Shown here: piece by piece, positions 1 to 10,400 of the stretch
Numbering within the stretch: the stretch's first letter is position 1
Layout of the letters: each line of letters opens with the position of its first letter
Assembly: GCA_023382975.1 (NCBI GenBank)
Contig: JAHDXO010000045.1
Coordinates: forward strand, 24,441 to 88,440
Reading direction: 5' to 3'
Length of the DNA: 64,000 nt
From: Pirellulaceae bacterium
Lineage (GTDB): Bacteria > Planctomycetota > Planctomycetia > Pirellulales > Pirellulaceae
Notes under the pieces: generated by a model
Seen by the model: only the letters and a program-made list of their open reading frames with translations
Databases searched by the model: none
What the model was told of the DNA's origin: nothing
Program-made: the position numbers and the translations under genes

Positions 1-1
1 C

Positions 2-2518
2 GCCGTTTTCGGCGTGGTGATCATGATCACGTTTACCATTGGTGGCAGTATTGACTGGTATCAGGGTTCCCAGGTCAGGTCGGGTCAGGACACCGATGTG
101 GTGGTCACGTGGAAGCACGGCAAGTTTCGCGACGATGACCTTTATTTGATGAGGACAACGCACAACCTGACCGTGAGATTTCTGGACGCATTGGTGATGC
201 GGGCGGTCGAGGCTGGAGGAACACCCTCGGCGCCGGGGATCACCCGCGATCCGACGACGGGGCAGATCCGCGATCCTGGGATTCCGCGGTCCTATGGAGA
301 AGAGGACTTGGTTCAAACGGCGATCCTGGCACGCCGGGCCGAAGAAATGGGGGTGACCGTCAGCGACCAGGCGATTCTCGAGTTTCTTGACGGTCTGGCG
401 GCCAACAAAGTGCCGCGCAGCGAATTCGCCGGATTGCTGCGGGACGCGACGGGGAACCGGTTGGTTCAACAGCAGTTGTTCGAACAGTTGCGCACCGAAT
501 TGCGGGCTCAGAATCTGCGCATGATGGCCAACAGCGGCTTGTTTGCCATTACGCCGGTCAGCGCCTGGAACTATTTCAATCGGTTGAACCGACGAGTATC
601 GGCGGAAATGCTGCCCCTGCCTGTCGAGGACTTTGTGGCCAAGGTGTCCAAAGAACCGACGCAGGCAGAGATTCAATCGTTGTACGATGACGGGAAAGAC
701 CTGTATCCCAACCCGTATCGCCGCGAGCCAGGATTCAAACGGCCGCTGAAGATCGCCTTCCAGTACTTGAAGGCCGATTTTGAACGCTTTCTGGAAGCCG
801 AAATGGTGAACGTCAGCGACCAGCAGGTGCAGGAATACTACGAGAAGAACAAACAGGACTTCAAGGCGGTCGAGTTGCCGCCGGCCGACGACTCGATGCC
901 CGGCGAGCCCGAACAGCCACCGGCGTCGCCGGAAGCCGAGCCGAAGCCGGAAGCCGAGCCGACGCCCGATGCCGAGCCAAAGCCGGAAGCCGAGCCGACG
1001 CCCGATGCCGAGTCGAAACCGGAAGCGGAGTCAAAGCCGGAAGCGGAGTCGACGCCAGAAGCGGAGTCGAAGCCCGATGCCGAGTCGAAACCGGAAGCGG
1101 AAACCGGCGATGGGGGTGAGGCGAAGGAAGAGACGTTGCCGGGTGAGAGCAAGCCGGCGCCGGAAGGTCCGGAAGAGCAGCCCGAAACCGGGGAGACGCC
1201 GGCGCCTCCGCAGGAGCCGTCGAGTGACGATTCGAGTTTCGTGCCGCGATCCTCGCGAAACGGGGACAGGCCATGGGCATCCGTGCCCCGGAGCCGAGAC
1301 GTTTTTCGTGGCGAGTTTGTCAGCTTGAACGCTGACACTGCGTCCGAGGAACCGCCGTCCGAAGCCACTCCCGCCGAGTCCGGCGACACCAAACCGGAAC
1401 CCGCTGAACCTGCCACCCCTGGCGAGACGCCAGCAGCCGAACCAGCACCAGCAGCCGAACCAGCACCAGCGGCCGAAGCGTCGCCGGCGGCCGAATCAGC
1501 GCCGGCGGAAACCGAAGCCACGGCCGAGCCGGAAGCGGCGGTGCGATACAAGCCTCTGGAAGAGGTCGCCGACCAAATCCGCCGGAATATCGCGCGGCCG
1601 CTGGCACAGGACGCGATGAGCGAAGCCTTGAAGAACGCGAGGCGCGACATCGATGCCTACTTCCGGGCTCGGGTACGAGCTCAGGCGCTGCGCGATGCAA
1701 AACGCGAAGCGGCGACACCGGCGCCGTTGGATCTGGAAGCGTTGGGCGAGAAGTATCGGCTGATTCCCGGCGAGACCAAGTTGGTCAATGGGATGGAGAT
1801 CAGCGATTTCGAGTTGGGCAAGGCGTACCGGTTCAGCTTTGCGCAGGGCCAAGTCCAGACGATCCCGTTCGCCCAGATCGCTTATGCCGAAGGCATTCCG
1901 CTGTTCCGGCCGGACCAGATTCGCTCGTTCGAAGTGGATGTCGAATTTCTGTACTGGAAGGCAGAGGAGGAAGTAGCGTTCGTGCCGACGTTGGATCAGG
2001 CCAGGGAGGATGTGATCGCGGCCTGGAAACGCGAGCAAGCACTGGAACTGGCCAAAGCCGAGGCGGAGCGACTGGTCGCAGCGGCACAGCCGGACAAGTC
2101 GTTGCGCGAGACGGTCGGCGAAACGTTGGCCGAGCGAGTCTTCGAGACCGGCGAGTTCAGTTGGATGACACGCGGTGCCACACCTTCCGGGTTTGGCGCA
2201 CCGTCGCTGACTCAGGTGCCAGGCGTCGAGGGCGCCGGTCCTGGTTTCATGGAGAGCGTATTCCGGCTGCAACCCGGTCAGGCCGGGGTGGCGGTGAACG
2301 AGCCGCGAACGACGGTCTTTGTCGTGCGGTTACTTAGCCAGACTCCGGACGAGGAAAAACGCCGCGAGGACTTCATTCGCTCGGGCGTTACCTTCGATAC
2401 GTTCCACATGGCCTATTCGGAGCGTGAACGCCTGGTCCAGGACTGGTACGAAGAGATTCAGCGGCAGTACGACGTCCAGTGGCAGCGGACTCCGGAGATG
2501 CCCCGCGATGATTTGTGA
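2..2518 (+). CDS. PpiD/SurA-like membrane-anchored periplasmic chaperone, 5' partial
   Basis: The reading frame is already open at the first bases of the window, so the true start lies upstream. The first visible residues (AVFGVVIMITFTIGG) are the end of an N-terminal membrane helix, and the rest is probably extracytoplasmic. Residues 90-210 resemble the SurA_N/PpiD chaperone fold (VSDQAILEFLDGLA, then VSAWNYFNRLNRRVSAEMLP). A PpiD-type stretch follows with YLKADFERFLEAE and VSDQQVQEYYEKNKQDF. The middle, about residues 295-515, is low-complexity Pro/Glu/Ala/Lys. The C-terminal 300 residues are charged and helical and end in RQYDVQWQRTPEMPRDDL. I see no rotamase (parvulin) signature, so this is more likely a chaperone than an active prolyl isomerase. 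The fold assignment rests on pattern similarity only. Confidence 0.6.
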   Translation, partial: AVFGVVIMITFTIGGSIDWYQGSQVRSGQDTDVVVTWKHGKFRDDDLYLMRTTHNLTVRFLDALVMRAVEAGGTPSAPGITRDPTTGQIRDPGIPRSYGEEDLVQTAILARRAEEMGVTVSDQAILEFLDGLAANKVPRSEFAGLLRDATGNRLVQQQLFEQLRTELRAQNLRMMANSGLFAITPVSAWNYFNRLNRRVSAEMLPLPVEDFVAKVSKEPTQAEIQSLYDDGKDLYPNPYRREPGFKRPLKIAFQYLKADFERFLEAEMVNVSDQQVQEYYEKNKQDFKAVELPPADDSMPGEPEQPPASPEAEPKPEAEPTPDAEPKPEAEPTPDAESKPEAESKPEAESTPEAESKPDAESKPEAETGDGGEAKEETLPGESKPAPEGPEEQPETGETPAPPQEPSSDDSSFVPRSSRNGDRPWASVPRSRDVFRGEFVSLNADTASEEPPSEATPAESGDTKPEPAEPATPGETPAAEPAPAAEPAPAAEASPAAESAPAETEATAEPEAAVRYKPLEEVADQIRRNIARPLAQDAMSEALKNARRDIDAYFRARVRAQALRDAKREAATPAPLDLEALGEKYRLIPGETKLVNGMEISDFELGKAYRFSFAQGQVQTIPFAQIAYAEGIPLFRPDQIRSFEVDVEFLYWKAEEEVAFVPTLDQAREDVIAAWKREQALELAKAEAERLVAAAQPDKSLRETVGETLAERVFETGEFSWMTRGATPSGFGAPSLTQVPGVEGAGPGFMESVFRLQPGQAGVAVNEPRTTVFVVRLLSQTPDEEKRREDFIRSGVTFDTFHMAYSERERLVQDWYEEIQRQYDVQWQRTPEMPRDDL
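904..1110 (+). repeat. In-frame tandem repeats coding Pro-Glu-Ala-Glu runs
   Basis: Imperfect units of about 18-24 bases encode repeats such as KPEAEPTPDAE and KPEAESKPEAE inside the chaperone-like gene. A second run of (E)PAPAAEPAPAAEA lies near 1432-1515. The length probably varies between strains by replication slippage. The likely role is a flexible, acidic spacer between the N- and C-terminal parts. Confidence 0.75.
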
Positions 2519-2789
2519 CACGGGTCGAAGGGTCTTCTAGACGCTCCGCAGCACCGCAAGAAGACGGGCGGGCCGCCACTGCCAGCGCGGGCCGCTGACC
2601 GGTTCGACGAGACGGTATCCTGGTCTGTCCCCTGATTCTGTGGATCGGCAACCCTCCACACATGGCCGAATCTGCGAAAAAATTGTTGGGCAACAAAACT
2701 CGACAGGCAGGTCCGAAAGTGCCATAATGCCCACTGGTCACGGAAGATGTCGCTGCGTGTCTTCCCTTCCCGAGTTTGAGGTGCCGCCC

Positions 2790-4436
2790 ATGTCTCGTTT
2801 GCATTTCGTCGGTTGGCTGTGCGTCGGCTGCTGGTTCGTCGCTTTGCTGGGCTGCGGTTGCGGAGGTTCGTCGGACCCGTCGGTCGCTTCTTCGGATTCC
2901 GGCGGCTATCAACAAGATGCCGAACATGCCGCCGAGTCGTCGCAAAACGATCCAACGCAGGGCACTGGAAACGCCGCGTCCCAGGACGAACATGCCGAAA
3001 CCAGCGAGACTCCCGAGGCGAGTTCCGAAGAGGGCGCCGGGGCTCCGATGAGTGAACAGGATCCAGAGCACAGCGAAACCAGCGAGGAACCTCGCGAGGA
3101 GACCGCAGGGACCGACGAAGAGCACAGCGAAACGTCTTCGGAAGAGATGGTTGAGTCGACGCCGGAGACGTCGGATTCGCCCAGCACCGAGGGCGGGTAC
3201 ACGGGCGAGGAATCCGGCGCCGAGGGCGCGACGGAGGGTGGGCAAGGTACGGCGAAGACGACGACCTATGCCCAACTGGCTCAGCGGGCGTTCCGCCAGG
3301 GTGACGATCCGCTTGCACTGCGCTATCTGATGGCCCACGCCGTCACCGCGGATCCCGAAGAAGCCAAGCTGTTGTTGGACAAGATGGGATTCAACGCACG
3401 GGTCAAGCGGCCATCGTTCGCCGTACGGTGGGGAGTCGGCATCGAGTTCATCCGGCCGCCGAACTACAACGGCAGCATCTTCCCGATCGGCACCAGCCAG
3501 AACATCGCCGTGAAGCCCGTTCGTGGCGCAGGCGACGGCGGACTCGGGGAGGGAGCGGGCATCGGCGCGACGACCGGCGAAGGCGACTTCACCGGCGGTC
3601 GCAGCCCGATTCCGCAAGCGGTCAAGCAGTTGACCGGCGAACTAGGCGAGAAGATTGTCGAACAATTCACCTTGCGTCTGGATCGCGGCGACTACGGGGA
3701 CGTGCTGAAGACGCCCCCCGCTGCATCGGCCGATGGCGGAGCGACGACCTACGGTGGTCAGTACGGAGAATCCGGATACGAGGGTGGGTACGGCGGCGCG
3801 CAACCCGGAGCTCAGAACCAGGGGCCGCGCAGCATTGTCCCTGGCGTCGCGCTGATCGATATCGGCAGCGCCAAGGACTTGGTGGCCAAGGCCAAGCAGG
3901 CCGGAGTCGATGTTCTTTGCGTCTTCAAGATCGCCATCGTCCTGAATCCCCGCGCCCAATTGGTCATCAACAACACCAGCCTGCTGATCTTCGATGTGGC
4001 GACCGGCAAGGAGGTTTTTGGCACCAAGCCGCTGAATAACATCGAAGTCCAGAAGGATCGGATGGAAGGCAAGCCGGACGATGTCGCCAAGGCGCTGGTC
4101 GCCATGTTCGAACACGTGGACCAGACCTGGAAACTGGGGCCGGTGCCCGCGATGGAGCCTCAGCAAGTTCTCACGCGGATCGGTGCGATTCTGAACGAAG
4201 GGCCGGGGGCCAACCCGCTGCCGGCGCTGGCCGAAGTCCGCATGTACCACTCGCGCGGTTTGCTGCAGGACAACCATCTGGAATTGGCCTACCAGCGGTT
4301 GTTGGGCGACGAACAAGCCGGTCGTGTTTTGGCGACTGGCACCGTAGAAGAGAAAAGAGCCGTGATCGAGAAATACATGAGCACGGCACCGCGAGAAACG
4401 GGCCCCCGCGACATTCTGCAGGGGACGGATTCGTAG
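2790..4436 (+). CDS. Secreted acidic lipoprotein of unknown function
   Basis: The frame is open from 2640, but the start at 2790 is preferred because it gives a lipoprotein signal peptide: MSRLHFVGWLCVGCW followed by lipobox LLGC, with Cys22 as the expected lipidated residue. Product is 548 residues. Residues 25-195 are very rich in Ser, Glu and Thr (disordered, acidic). A folded part follows, with a Gly-rich linker around residue 250 and another with repeated GGYGG near 330. The C-terminal 200 residues contain VALIDIGSAKDLVAKAKQAGVDVLCVF and LLIFDVATGKEVFGTKPLNN, which look like an alpha/beta domain. I do not recognise the family. The gene converges on the GYF-domain gene, with palindromic repeats between them. 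Confidence 0.7.
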   Translation: MSRLHFVGWLCVGCWFVALLGCGCGGSSDPSVASSDSGGYQQDAEHAAESSQNDPTQGTGNAASQDEHAETSETPEASSEEGAGAPMSEQDPEHSETSEEPREETAGTDEEHSETSSEEMVESTPETSDSPSTEGGYTGEESGAEGATEGGQGTAKTTTYAQLAQRAFRQGDDPLALRYLMAHAVTADPEEAKLLLDKMGFNARVKRPSFAVRWGVGIEFIRPPNYNGSIFPIGTSQNIAVKPVRGAGDGGLGEGAGIGATTGEGDFTGGRSPIPQAVKQLTGELGEKIVEQFTLRLDRGDYGDVLKTPPAASADGGATTYGGQYGESGYEGGYGGAQPGAQNQGPRSIVPGVALIDIGSAKDLVAKAKQAGVDVLCVFKIAIVLNPRAQLVINNTSLLIFDVATGKEVFGTKPLNNIEVQKDRMEGKPDDVAKALVAMFEHVDQTWKLGPVPAMEPQQVLTRIGAILNEGPGANPLPALAEVRMYHSRGLLQDNHLELAYQRLLGDEQAGRVLATGTVEEKRAVIEKYMSTAPRETGPRDILQGTDS

Positions 4437-4449
4437 CTGCCAACGCCCC

Positions 4450-4609
4450 GTAGCTGAATTCGTGAGAATTCAGCCAACTCGCAGATCGGGGGCCGCAACG
4501 CCCGAAACTGGTCTTTGAAGTTGCGAGTAGCCGAATTCCTGAGAATTCGTTGGTGTTTCGCGGGGGACAGCTACCTACCCAGAGTCCGAATTCTCACGAA
4601 TTCGGCTAC
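4450..4609. repeat. Three copies of a REP-like palindromic repeat
   Basis: Copies at 4450-4474, 4527-4549 and (inverted) 4585-4609 share the consensus GTAGCCGAATTCGTGAGAA followed by TTCGG. Each contains GAATTC, a 4-base spacer and GAATTC, so each can fold as a small hairpin; the first and third together can form a long one. They lie between two convergent genes and could act as a bidirectional terminator, but there is no T-run. The same family recurs near 22.6, 33.6 and 46.5 kb. Confidence 0.8.
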
Positions 4610-4641
4610 CCCGTCGAGAAGTGCAACTTCGAAGAAACCGG

Positions 4642-5496
4642 TCAGAGACTGCGCGCATAGTACAGGCTGAACAAGATGGCGGTCACCATGGCCAGCGCCA
4701 TCCAGCGTTCGGGGCCCGAGCTGGTGAACCCGACGGTCAACAGTCCGATCGCCAGCACCAGCGTGCCGAACCAGAAAACACCAGTTCGCCAGAAGTTCCA
4801 CATCACGACGCCGGCTCGCGCCTCCCGGGCCGCGTTCATCAGTTCCTTCCATTCGCCAGTCCGCTTCTTCTCCAAGTCGGCTTGGCGCTGCTCGTCCAAC
4901 TGCCGAATGTCGGCGTTCAGATCGTTCAACCGTTGCTGTTCGGCCGGATTCAGTTGCGGCCGTTCTTCGAGGCTCCGCACCTGAAGCTCCAGCAACGTCC
5001 GCTTGCGCTGCCACTCCGATTCCAATCGCGTCTCGACCACATCGACCCGCGACGCCAAGCGTTCCGCATAACGCATCGCCGCCGACTCGCACCCGCGGCT
5101 GCCGATCACCATCAGCAGGCCCGCCAACAGCAGCGGTTGCCCGAGAAATGCGAGATACTTGAAGACTTCGGTGGACCGCGTCGGTTTCCAGCGGCCCGGA
5201 CGGTCCGGTTCCCGCCGCTTCATGGCCGCGCGCGGATCTTTCGTTTCCGCTGCCGCTGCCTGCCGTTCCTGCCGGACCTTGGCGGTCGGCAGTTGGGCGT
5301 CCGGCGCGGGAGCGGAACTGCCGCCGCCGTAAAGTCCCGGGACATCTCCTGCCGGCAGCCAGTCGTCCATACCTTCGCGCCATACCAGATCATCCGGCTT
5401 GAGATTGCCGGTGCCGATCAAGGTCCGGATCTGCGCTTCGGTGACTGGCCCGCGTTCTTCATCGCCGTCGGCGAAGTACCAGATGGCTTCCGACAT
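4642..5496 (-). CDS. GYF-domain (DUF4339-type) membrane protein
   Basis: The start at 5496 (MSEAIWYF) puts the GYF_2 domain at the N-terminus; the frame extends 20 codons further upstream without support. Residues 4-50 (WYFADGDEERGPVTEAQI, then LVWREGMDDWLP) are a GYF_2/DUF4339 domain, usually a peptide-recognition module in bacterial membrane proteins. A charged linker follows, then a first hydrophobic segment (YLAFLGQPLLLAGLLMVIG, about 115-135). A coiled-coil-like stretch rich in Glu, Gln and Arg runs from about 150 to 215. Two helices near the C-terminus (FWFGTLVLAIGLLTVGF and MALAMVTAILFSLYY) complete the 284-residue protein. It probably presents the GYF domain and coiled coil at the cytoplasmic membrane. 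Substrate unknown. Confidence 0.75.
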   Translation of the reverse strand: MSEAIWYFADGDEERGPVTEAQIRTLIGTGNLKPDDLVWREGMDDWLPAGDVPGLYGGGSSAPAPDAQLPTAKVRQERQAAAAETKDPRAAMKRREPDRPGRWKPTRSTEVFKYLAFLGQPLLLAGLLMVIGSRGCESAAMRYAERLASRVDVVETRLESEWQRKRTLLELQVRSLEERPQLNPAEQQRLNDLNADIRQLDEQRQADLEKKRTGEWKELMNAAREARAGVVMWNFWRTGVFWFGTLVLAIGLLTVGFTSSGPERWMALAMVTAILFSLYYARSL

Positions 5497-5621
5497 TCTG
5501 AGGATTCCCCGTTCTTGCCGCTTCTTCACCCGGTCAGGCCGAAAGGCCTGACGCACGCTGACCGCTCAACGGCGCCGTCGCCGCGCGTGCCATTATCCGC
5601 CGCCACCGCGGACGGTTCAAC

Positions 5622-5695
5622 CGGACGGTTCGGATACTCGCAACCACTTTATCACGAGAAACCTGCGGTTCGTGTACAACCGGCCGAACCGTCCG
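5622..5695. repeat. 12-bp perfect inverted repeat with 50-base spacer
   Basis: CGGACGGTTCGG at 5622-5633 is matched by its exact complement at 5684-5695. It lies in the 388-base divergent region (5497-5884) between the GYF-domain gene and the small membrane protein, so it could be an operator or a decayed repeat. The rest of that region shows no gene. Confidence 0.5.
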
Positions 5696-5884
5696 AATCC
5701 GTTGCCGGATGCGGGTACTCAAGTCGCCTCGGCCGGACGCTCGATACTCAGAGAACGGTCGCTCGTCTACCGGAGAGCCTGCGAGAAAATTGGGACAGGC
5801 ACCTCGCGACCAACAAATTTCCAGCATTTTCTCCGCCCCAGCGCGGAGCCAGTCCCATTTGCACCGCCTCGGAGGGATCGGAGA

Positions 5885-6187
5885 ATGGACATCAACCGCA
5901 ACCAATTTATGCTGATGGGAATCTTGCTGCTGCTGCTCGGCCTGCAATTCCGCTTTGTCGATACCTTCGTGCTGAACGAGCCCAGCACGCGGTTCCTCGC
6001 CAAACGCTCGGCCCAGGCCGAAAGCACATCCAGCCCGTGGAAACTGCCGATGTCGCTGGTCGCCAACGGCCAGGTTCCCATGCAGCGGACACGAATCCGC
6101 CCGCCGCGCTGGCTTTCCTACGCGCTGTTGGCGATGGGGGCCGTCCTGACCCTCCACAGCATCGCCATGAAGAAGACGGGCCCCTGA
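5885..6187 (+). CDS. Small two-helix membrane protein, unknown function
   Basis: This 100-residue protein starts at MDINRNQFML behind a purine-rich GGAGGGATCGGAGA; the open frame extends upstream but without a ribosome site. It has one hydrophobic segment at residues 8-30 (LMGILLLLLGLQFRFVDTFVL). A linker with an SSPWKLP stretch follows, then a second helix near the C-terminus (WLSYALLAMGAVLTLHSIAM). The topology suggests a small inner-membrane hairpin protein. I do not recognise the family. It converges on the ATP-pyrophosphatase gene only 30 bases downstream. Confidence 0.65.
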   Translation: MDINRNQFMLMGILLLLLGLQFRFVDTFVLNEPSTRFLAKRSAQAESTSSPWKLPMSLVANGQVPMQRTRIRPPRWLSYALLAMGAVLTLHSIAMKKTGP

Positions 6188-6217
6188 CCGTGCGCGCGGC
6201 GGATGTGCCGCCGGTCC

Positions 6218-7153
6218 TCAAACGTATTCGATGGTGGCGGGCGGCTTGGGCGTCAGATCGTACAGACAGCGGTTGACCCCGTCGAGCGACGTGATGCGCT
6301 GGCAGATCCGGTGCAGTTTGGGCCACGGCACTTCGACGGCCGTCGCCTCGCGGGCATCCACGCTGTCGACGCAGCGGACGACGATGATCTCGCCGTATTC
6401 GCGGCGGCCGTCGCGAATGCCGGTCGCCTTGTCCTGCAAGAGCACCGCCAAGTACTGGAAGGTCTCGATCTCGGCCAGTTCCTCCTCGACGATCGCCGTC
6501 GCGGCGCGCACGGTTGCCAGACGTTCGGGCGTCACCTCGCCAACGATTCGCGTCGCGAGCGCCGGACCGGGGAACGGCATCCGGTCGGTGATCTGCCGGG
6601 GCAGACCGAGCCGACGCCCGACTTCGCGCACCCCGTCCTTGCGCAGCGTGTCGAGCGGTTCCAGGACGCGGTAGCCATATTGCTGCTCGGGATCGATGCC
6701 CAGTTGAGCCAGAATGTTGTGCTGGCGTTTGATCCCGGCTACGGTCTCCTCGATGTCGGTCAGGATCGTGCCGTGCAGCAGGAACCGGGCGCCCGTTTGT
6801 CGCACCAAACGGCCAAAGACGTCGCGGTAGAACGTCGAGGTCACGGCCTGTCGTTTTTCTTCCGGGTCCGTCAAGCCGGCCAGCGCCCCGAGGAACTCGG
6901 ATCGCGCGTCGATCCGCTCGACCGGAATGCCCAGCGCAGCGAACGCTTCCACGACGAACTCGGGCTCGCCCTCCCGCATCAAGGCGTTGTCGATGAACAC
7001 CGTCTTCAAGCGGTCGCCGATCGCGCGGTGGCCGAGAACGGTGACGACCGAGCTGTCGACGCCTCCGCTCAGTGCGTTGATCGCAAGCCCCTCGCCCACC
7101 GCGTCCCGGATAAACGCGGTCTGCTGTTCGATGAATCCTTCCCAGTCGGACAT
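6218..7153 (-). CDS. Stand-alone GMP synthetase ATP-pyrophosphatase domain (GuaA C-terminal part)
   Basis: This 311-residue protein is the ATP-pyrophosphatase plus dimerisation part of GMP synthetase. In GuaA that part adenylates XMP and receives ammonia from a glutamine amidotransferase. The PP-loop SGGVDSSVVTVLGHRAIGD is near residue 28. RFLLHGTILTDIEE, the conserved LGLPRQITDRMPFPGPALA and the C-terminal YDLTPKPPATIEYV ending (ending normally ...IEWE) follow in the family order. The start at 7153 has AGGAG 8 bases upstream. No class I amidotransferase domain precedes it, so it resembles the archaeal two-subunit GuaAb rather than the bacterial fusion. It may pair with an unlinked amidotransferase, use free ammonia, or be a paralogue with another substrate. 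Confidence 0.88.
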   Translation of the reverse strand: MSDWEGFIEQQTAFIRDAVGEGLAINALSGGVDSSVVTVLGHRAIGDRLKTVFIDNALMREGEPEFVVEAFAALGIPVERIDARSEFLGALAGLTDPEEKRQAVTSTFYRDVFGRLVRQTGARFLLHGTILTDIEETVAGIKRQHNILAQLGIDPEQQYGYRVLEPLDTLRKDGVREVGRRLGLPRQITDRMPFPGPALATRIVGEVTPERLATVRAATAIVEEELAEIETFQYLAVLLQDKATGIRDGRREYGEIIVVRCVDSVDAREATAVEVPWPKLHRICQRITSLDGVNRCLYDLTPKPPATIEYV

Positions 7154-7403
7154 GGTGTGTCTCCTGCAAGTGGTTGGTGAAATAAACGGGGTTCGTGGAA
7201 CCGGCGAGGCCAGCGGCGGATCTGCGTTTCCCAACCGAATGAACTCGTCGGTTAACGTACCACAGGCTGCCTGCACGTGTAAGTCCCACACCAATCGAGA
7301 GGGGACATCCTGCGTCTTCGAGTCGCGAGGGCGTTGGAGGCGATGGCTGTGCGCAGACGCGGCAGATGGCCGAAGTCCGGGGATTGAGATGTTTCGTGGC
7401 CTA

Positions 7404-10400
7404 TCAGGAAGCTGCCAACACATCGAGCAATTCGGCGGACAACGCGTCGGCGTCGCGATTCGCATCAGCCGACAGGGTGCGGAACACTTCATCGCGCGGG
7501 TTGTCGTCGGCGAGTTGCTGGGATGCGGGGAACGGATCGGCGTCGAGTGGCGTGAATTCAACATCGCCAGTCGCCGATCCGGAATGAGCCTCTGCCTCCG
7601 CCTGGACTCCCGGCTCGAGGGGCCAGGGGCGAGTCAGCATGGCGGACCAATCCCATGGCCAAGCGGCTTCGCCCTCGCCCTGCGACGTTTCGTTCAGCAG
7701 GTTGACAATGGCGATGACGTCCTTCGGCGTCACCAGGCCGTCGCCGTCGACGTCGTAATAGAACTGCGGCTTGTCCGGCGGAACGGGATCGGGCGGCAAC
7801 TCGAAGCCTACTTGGTTGATGTAGTTGATCAGGACCAGGACATCGACCGGCGATACCGCTCCGGAATTGTTGACATCGCCGGGCATCGCGGCATTCCGGA
7901 AATCCGGTACTTCCACAATGGTGATCGTGACCAGGGCCTCGTTCGAAAAGAACCCTTCATTGTCGCGAATCGTGTAGCGGAAGGAATCCGTGCCGAAGTA
8001 GTTCGCCGACGGGGTGTAGGTGAAAACTCCGTTGTCCAACACCACTGCACCCGAGTTGGGCCCGGAGCCGGCGACCAGCCACACGGTGCTGGCACGCACC
8101 TCGCCATCGGGATCGAAATCGTTCTCGTAGACGGCGATCTCGACCGGTACATCTTCCATCGTCGTGACCGGATCGTCGACGGCAACCGGGGTCGCCAGGA
8201 CTCGCACGAGGAACGAATCGCTGGCCGTTTGTCCGGCGAGGTCCCGGGCATGCACGGTCAGCAGCGTCTGTCCCACTTCGCCCGCGGTGAAGACGAGTTC
8301 GAGAGTCGCACCGTCCAGGGCCGCGGTCAACAGAGCCGGATTCGTACTGTCGGTCGCGTTGGTGAACTCGATGGTCAGGGCATCGCCCAGCGGAATATCC
8401 AAGTCGTCGAAGACGCCCGCGAGATCCACTTCGTACCGCGTTCTGCCCTGCAAGAAGGACAAATCGTTGAGCGGTCGAGCCACGAAGGGTTTGTTCCGCG
8501 CCGGGATGCTGATGGTGGTGAAGTTCCAGGCGGCGTTCCCGCTGATTTCGACCGACGGATTGCCGGCCAAGTCCCGGAATGCGCCCGCACTGACCTCGAC
8601 GTAATAGCCCGTATCCGGATCGAGGACCGACGCTGGATCGATCGTGATCTGAGCCCCGGACACCGTCACTCGCGGACTGTCGGATGACAGTGCTTCGACC
8701 AAGGCATCGTCGTCGGAACGTCGGATCGCGATCTCCCCGGCGCCGCGGGCGACAGGTTCATTCCAGAGGATTCCCAAGTTGGCGTCCCAAACGACGCGCG
8801 TGGCGTTGTCGGACGGAGTGAGACTGGCCACGATTGGGTTTCGCGTATCGATGGCGAAGACGGCCTCGCCGGTATGCGTCTGCTGCGAGATGCCGGCAAC
8901 GTCCCGGGCTCCCGTCACGCCGATACGGATGCTGGCCTCGGCGACGTTCCGGTCGGCAATCTCGAAGTTGACCGAATACGTGTCGTTGGGCACGTTCGTG
9001 GAACTCCAGCCAAGCGACGAGGGGACGACCAGCGTGGCCCCCGCGGTTCCCGCGACGTTGGGCGTGAACACGAAATCGGGCGTGACTCCGGTATCCATCG
9101 ATTCGTTGAAGACGACCGTGACGCCGAACGGCGTCCCGATGTCCGCATCGGTAATCAGCGTGTCGCTGGCGGTGACCCCAAGCACGCGAGGCGGTTGCGC
9201 GTCCAGTAACCGCAGCGTGTAATCGGGAACCCGGCCGCGGTCGATCAGTTCCTGTTTGGTGTGCGTGAAATCGTCGTCGTGGACCTGGACCGAGTAGTCT
9301 CCTGGTTCGGACAGCAACAGCAGTTTGTTCTGTCCCGGCGAGACCGTGGTCAGTTCCTTTCCCGACGGCGAATAGACGATCGCCCGGGGTTTGTAGGCAA
9401 TCGTGGTATCCGATTCGAAGGCCACTCGCACCTGGTACGTCCCGTCGCCGTCGGTCAAGTCGTTTCCGGTCACCGTGAAGAAGTGCGAATCGACTTGGCC
9501 CATCTGGTCGATCGTCCCAGGCAGGGATTCGCCAGGCAGAATCTGCTTCGCGTTCGCGCTGACCGGATTCAGTCCTTGCAAAGCCAGGCCGTAATCCTCC
9601 GCGTCCGTGTAGTTGTTGTCGTACACCTGAATCACGTAGGGATTCTCGGCGGTGGCCGTCTCGGGCAGGAGATAGGTCACCTTCTTGCCGTTCTCGACTT
9701 CGCTGGGACCGGTGGTGGAACTCAGCTTGCTGACCAGCGTGCCGGAGGGGGCGTACAATTCCGCCCACAAACGGTTCTTCAGGCCAGACACCGCATCAGA
9801 CATCGAGATGGTTACCAAATCGCCCGCGGAGCCGACGAAGCGGTAACTGTCGATCTCGCCCAAGGCAATGGCCCCGCTGACAAGAGCACCCGCAGTGATC
9901 GAGACTGCGTCGGCGCTCGGAGGACTCAGGCCTTCCAGTGCGATGGCGTATCCGTTGTCGTGCGTGTGCGTGTAGTTGTTGTCGTACACCTGGATCACGT
10001 ACTGCCCGGTCTGCTGGAGCGGTCGCGTGATGTACTTCTTCCCCGACGACATCTCGTTGACTGTGCCGCCGGTCGTCGCGGACAACACCGAAAGACGCTG
10101 GCCCGTCGGCGAGTAATACAATTCGGCCCGCGGCAGAAAGCCCGCGGTGCTCGAATCCGTCTCGGCCAGCGAGATGGTCATCACGTCGCCGGCCGATGCC
10201 GTGAACGTGTAGGTCGCGATCTGGCCAGGCAGCAGCAATCCTGCTTTGACGTCGCCAGCGGAAATCGACACGGCATCGGAACTGACGGGGTTCAATCCGG
10301 TTACGGCAACCGCGTAGTCGCCGGCGTCCTTGTGGTCGTTGTCCCGGATCAAGACGTTGTACGTGCCGGCTTCCCGCAATTCGTACCGACTCTTGCTTCC

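Noticed and set aside
4621..6276. Open frame of 551 codons on the plus strand over the GYF-domain gene
   Set aside because: The minus-strand frame has a GYF domain and membrane helices; the plus frame is low in hydrophobics and has no ribosome site or domain.
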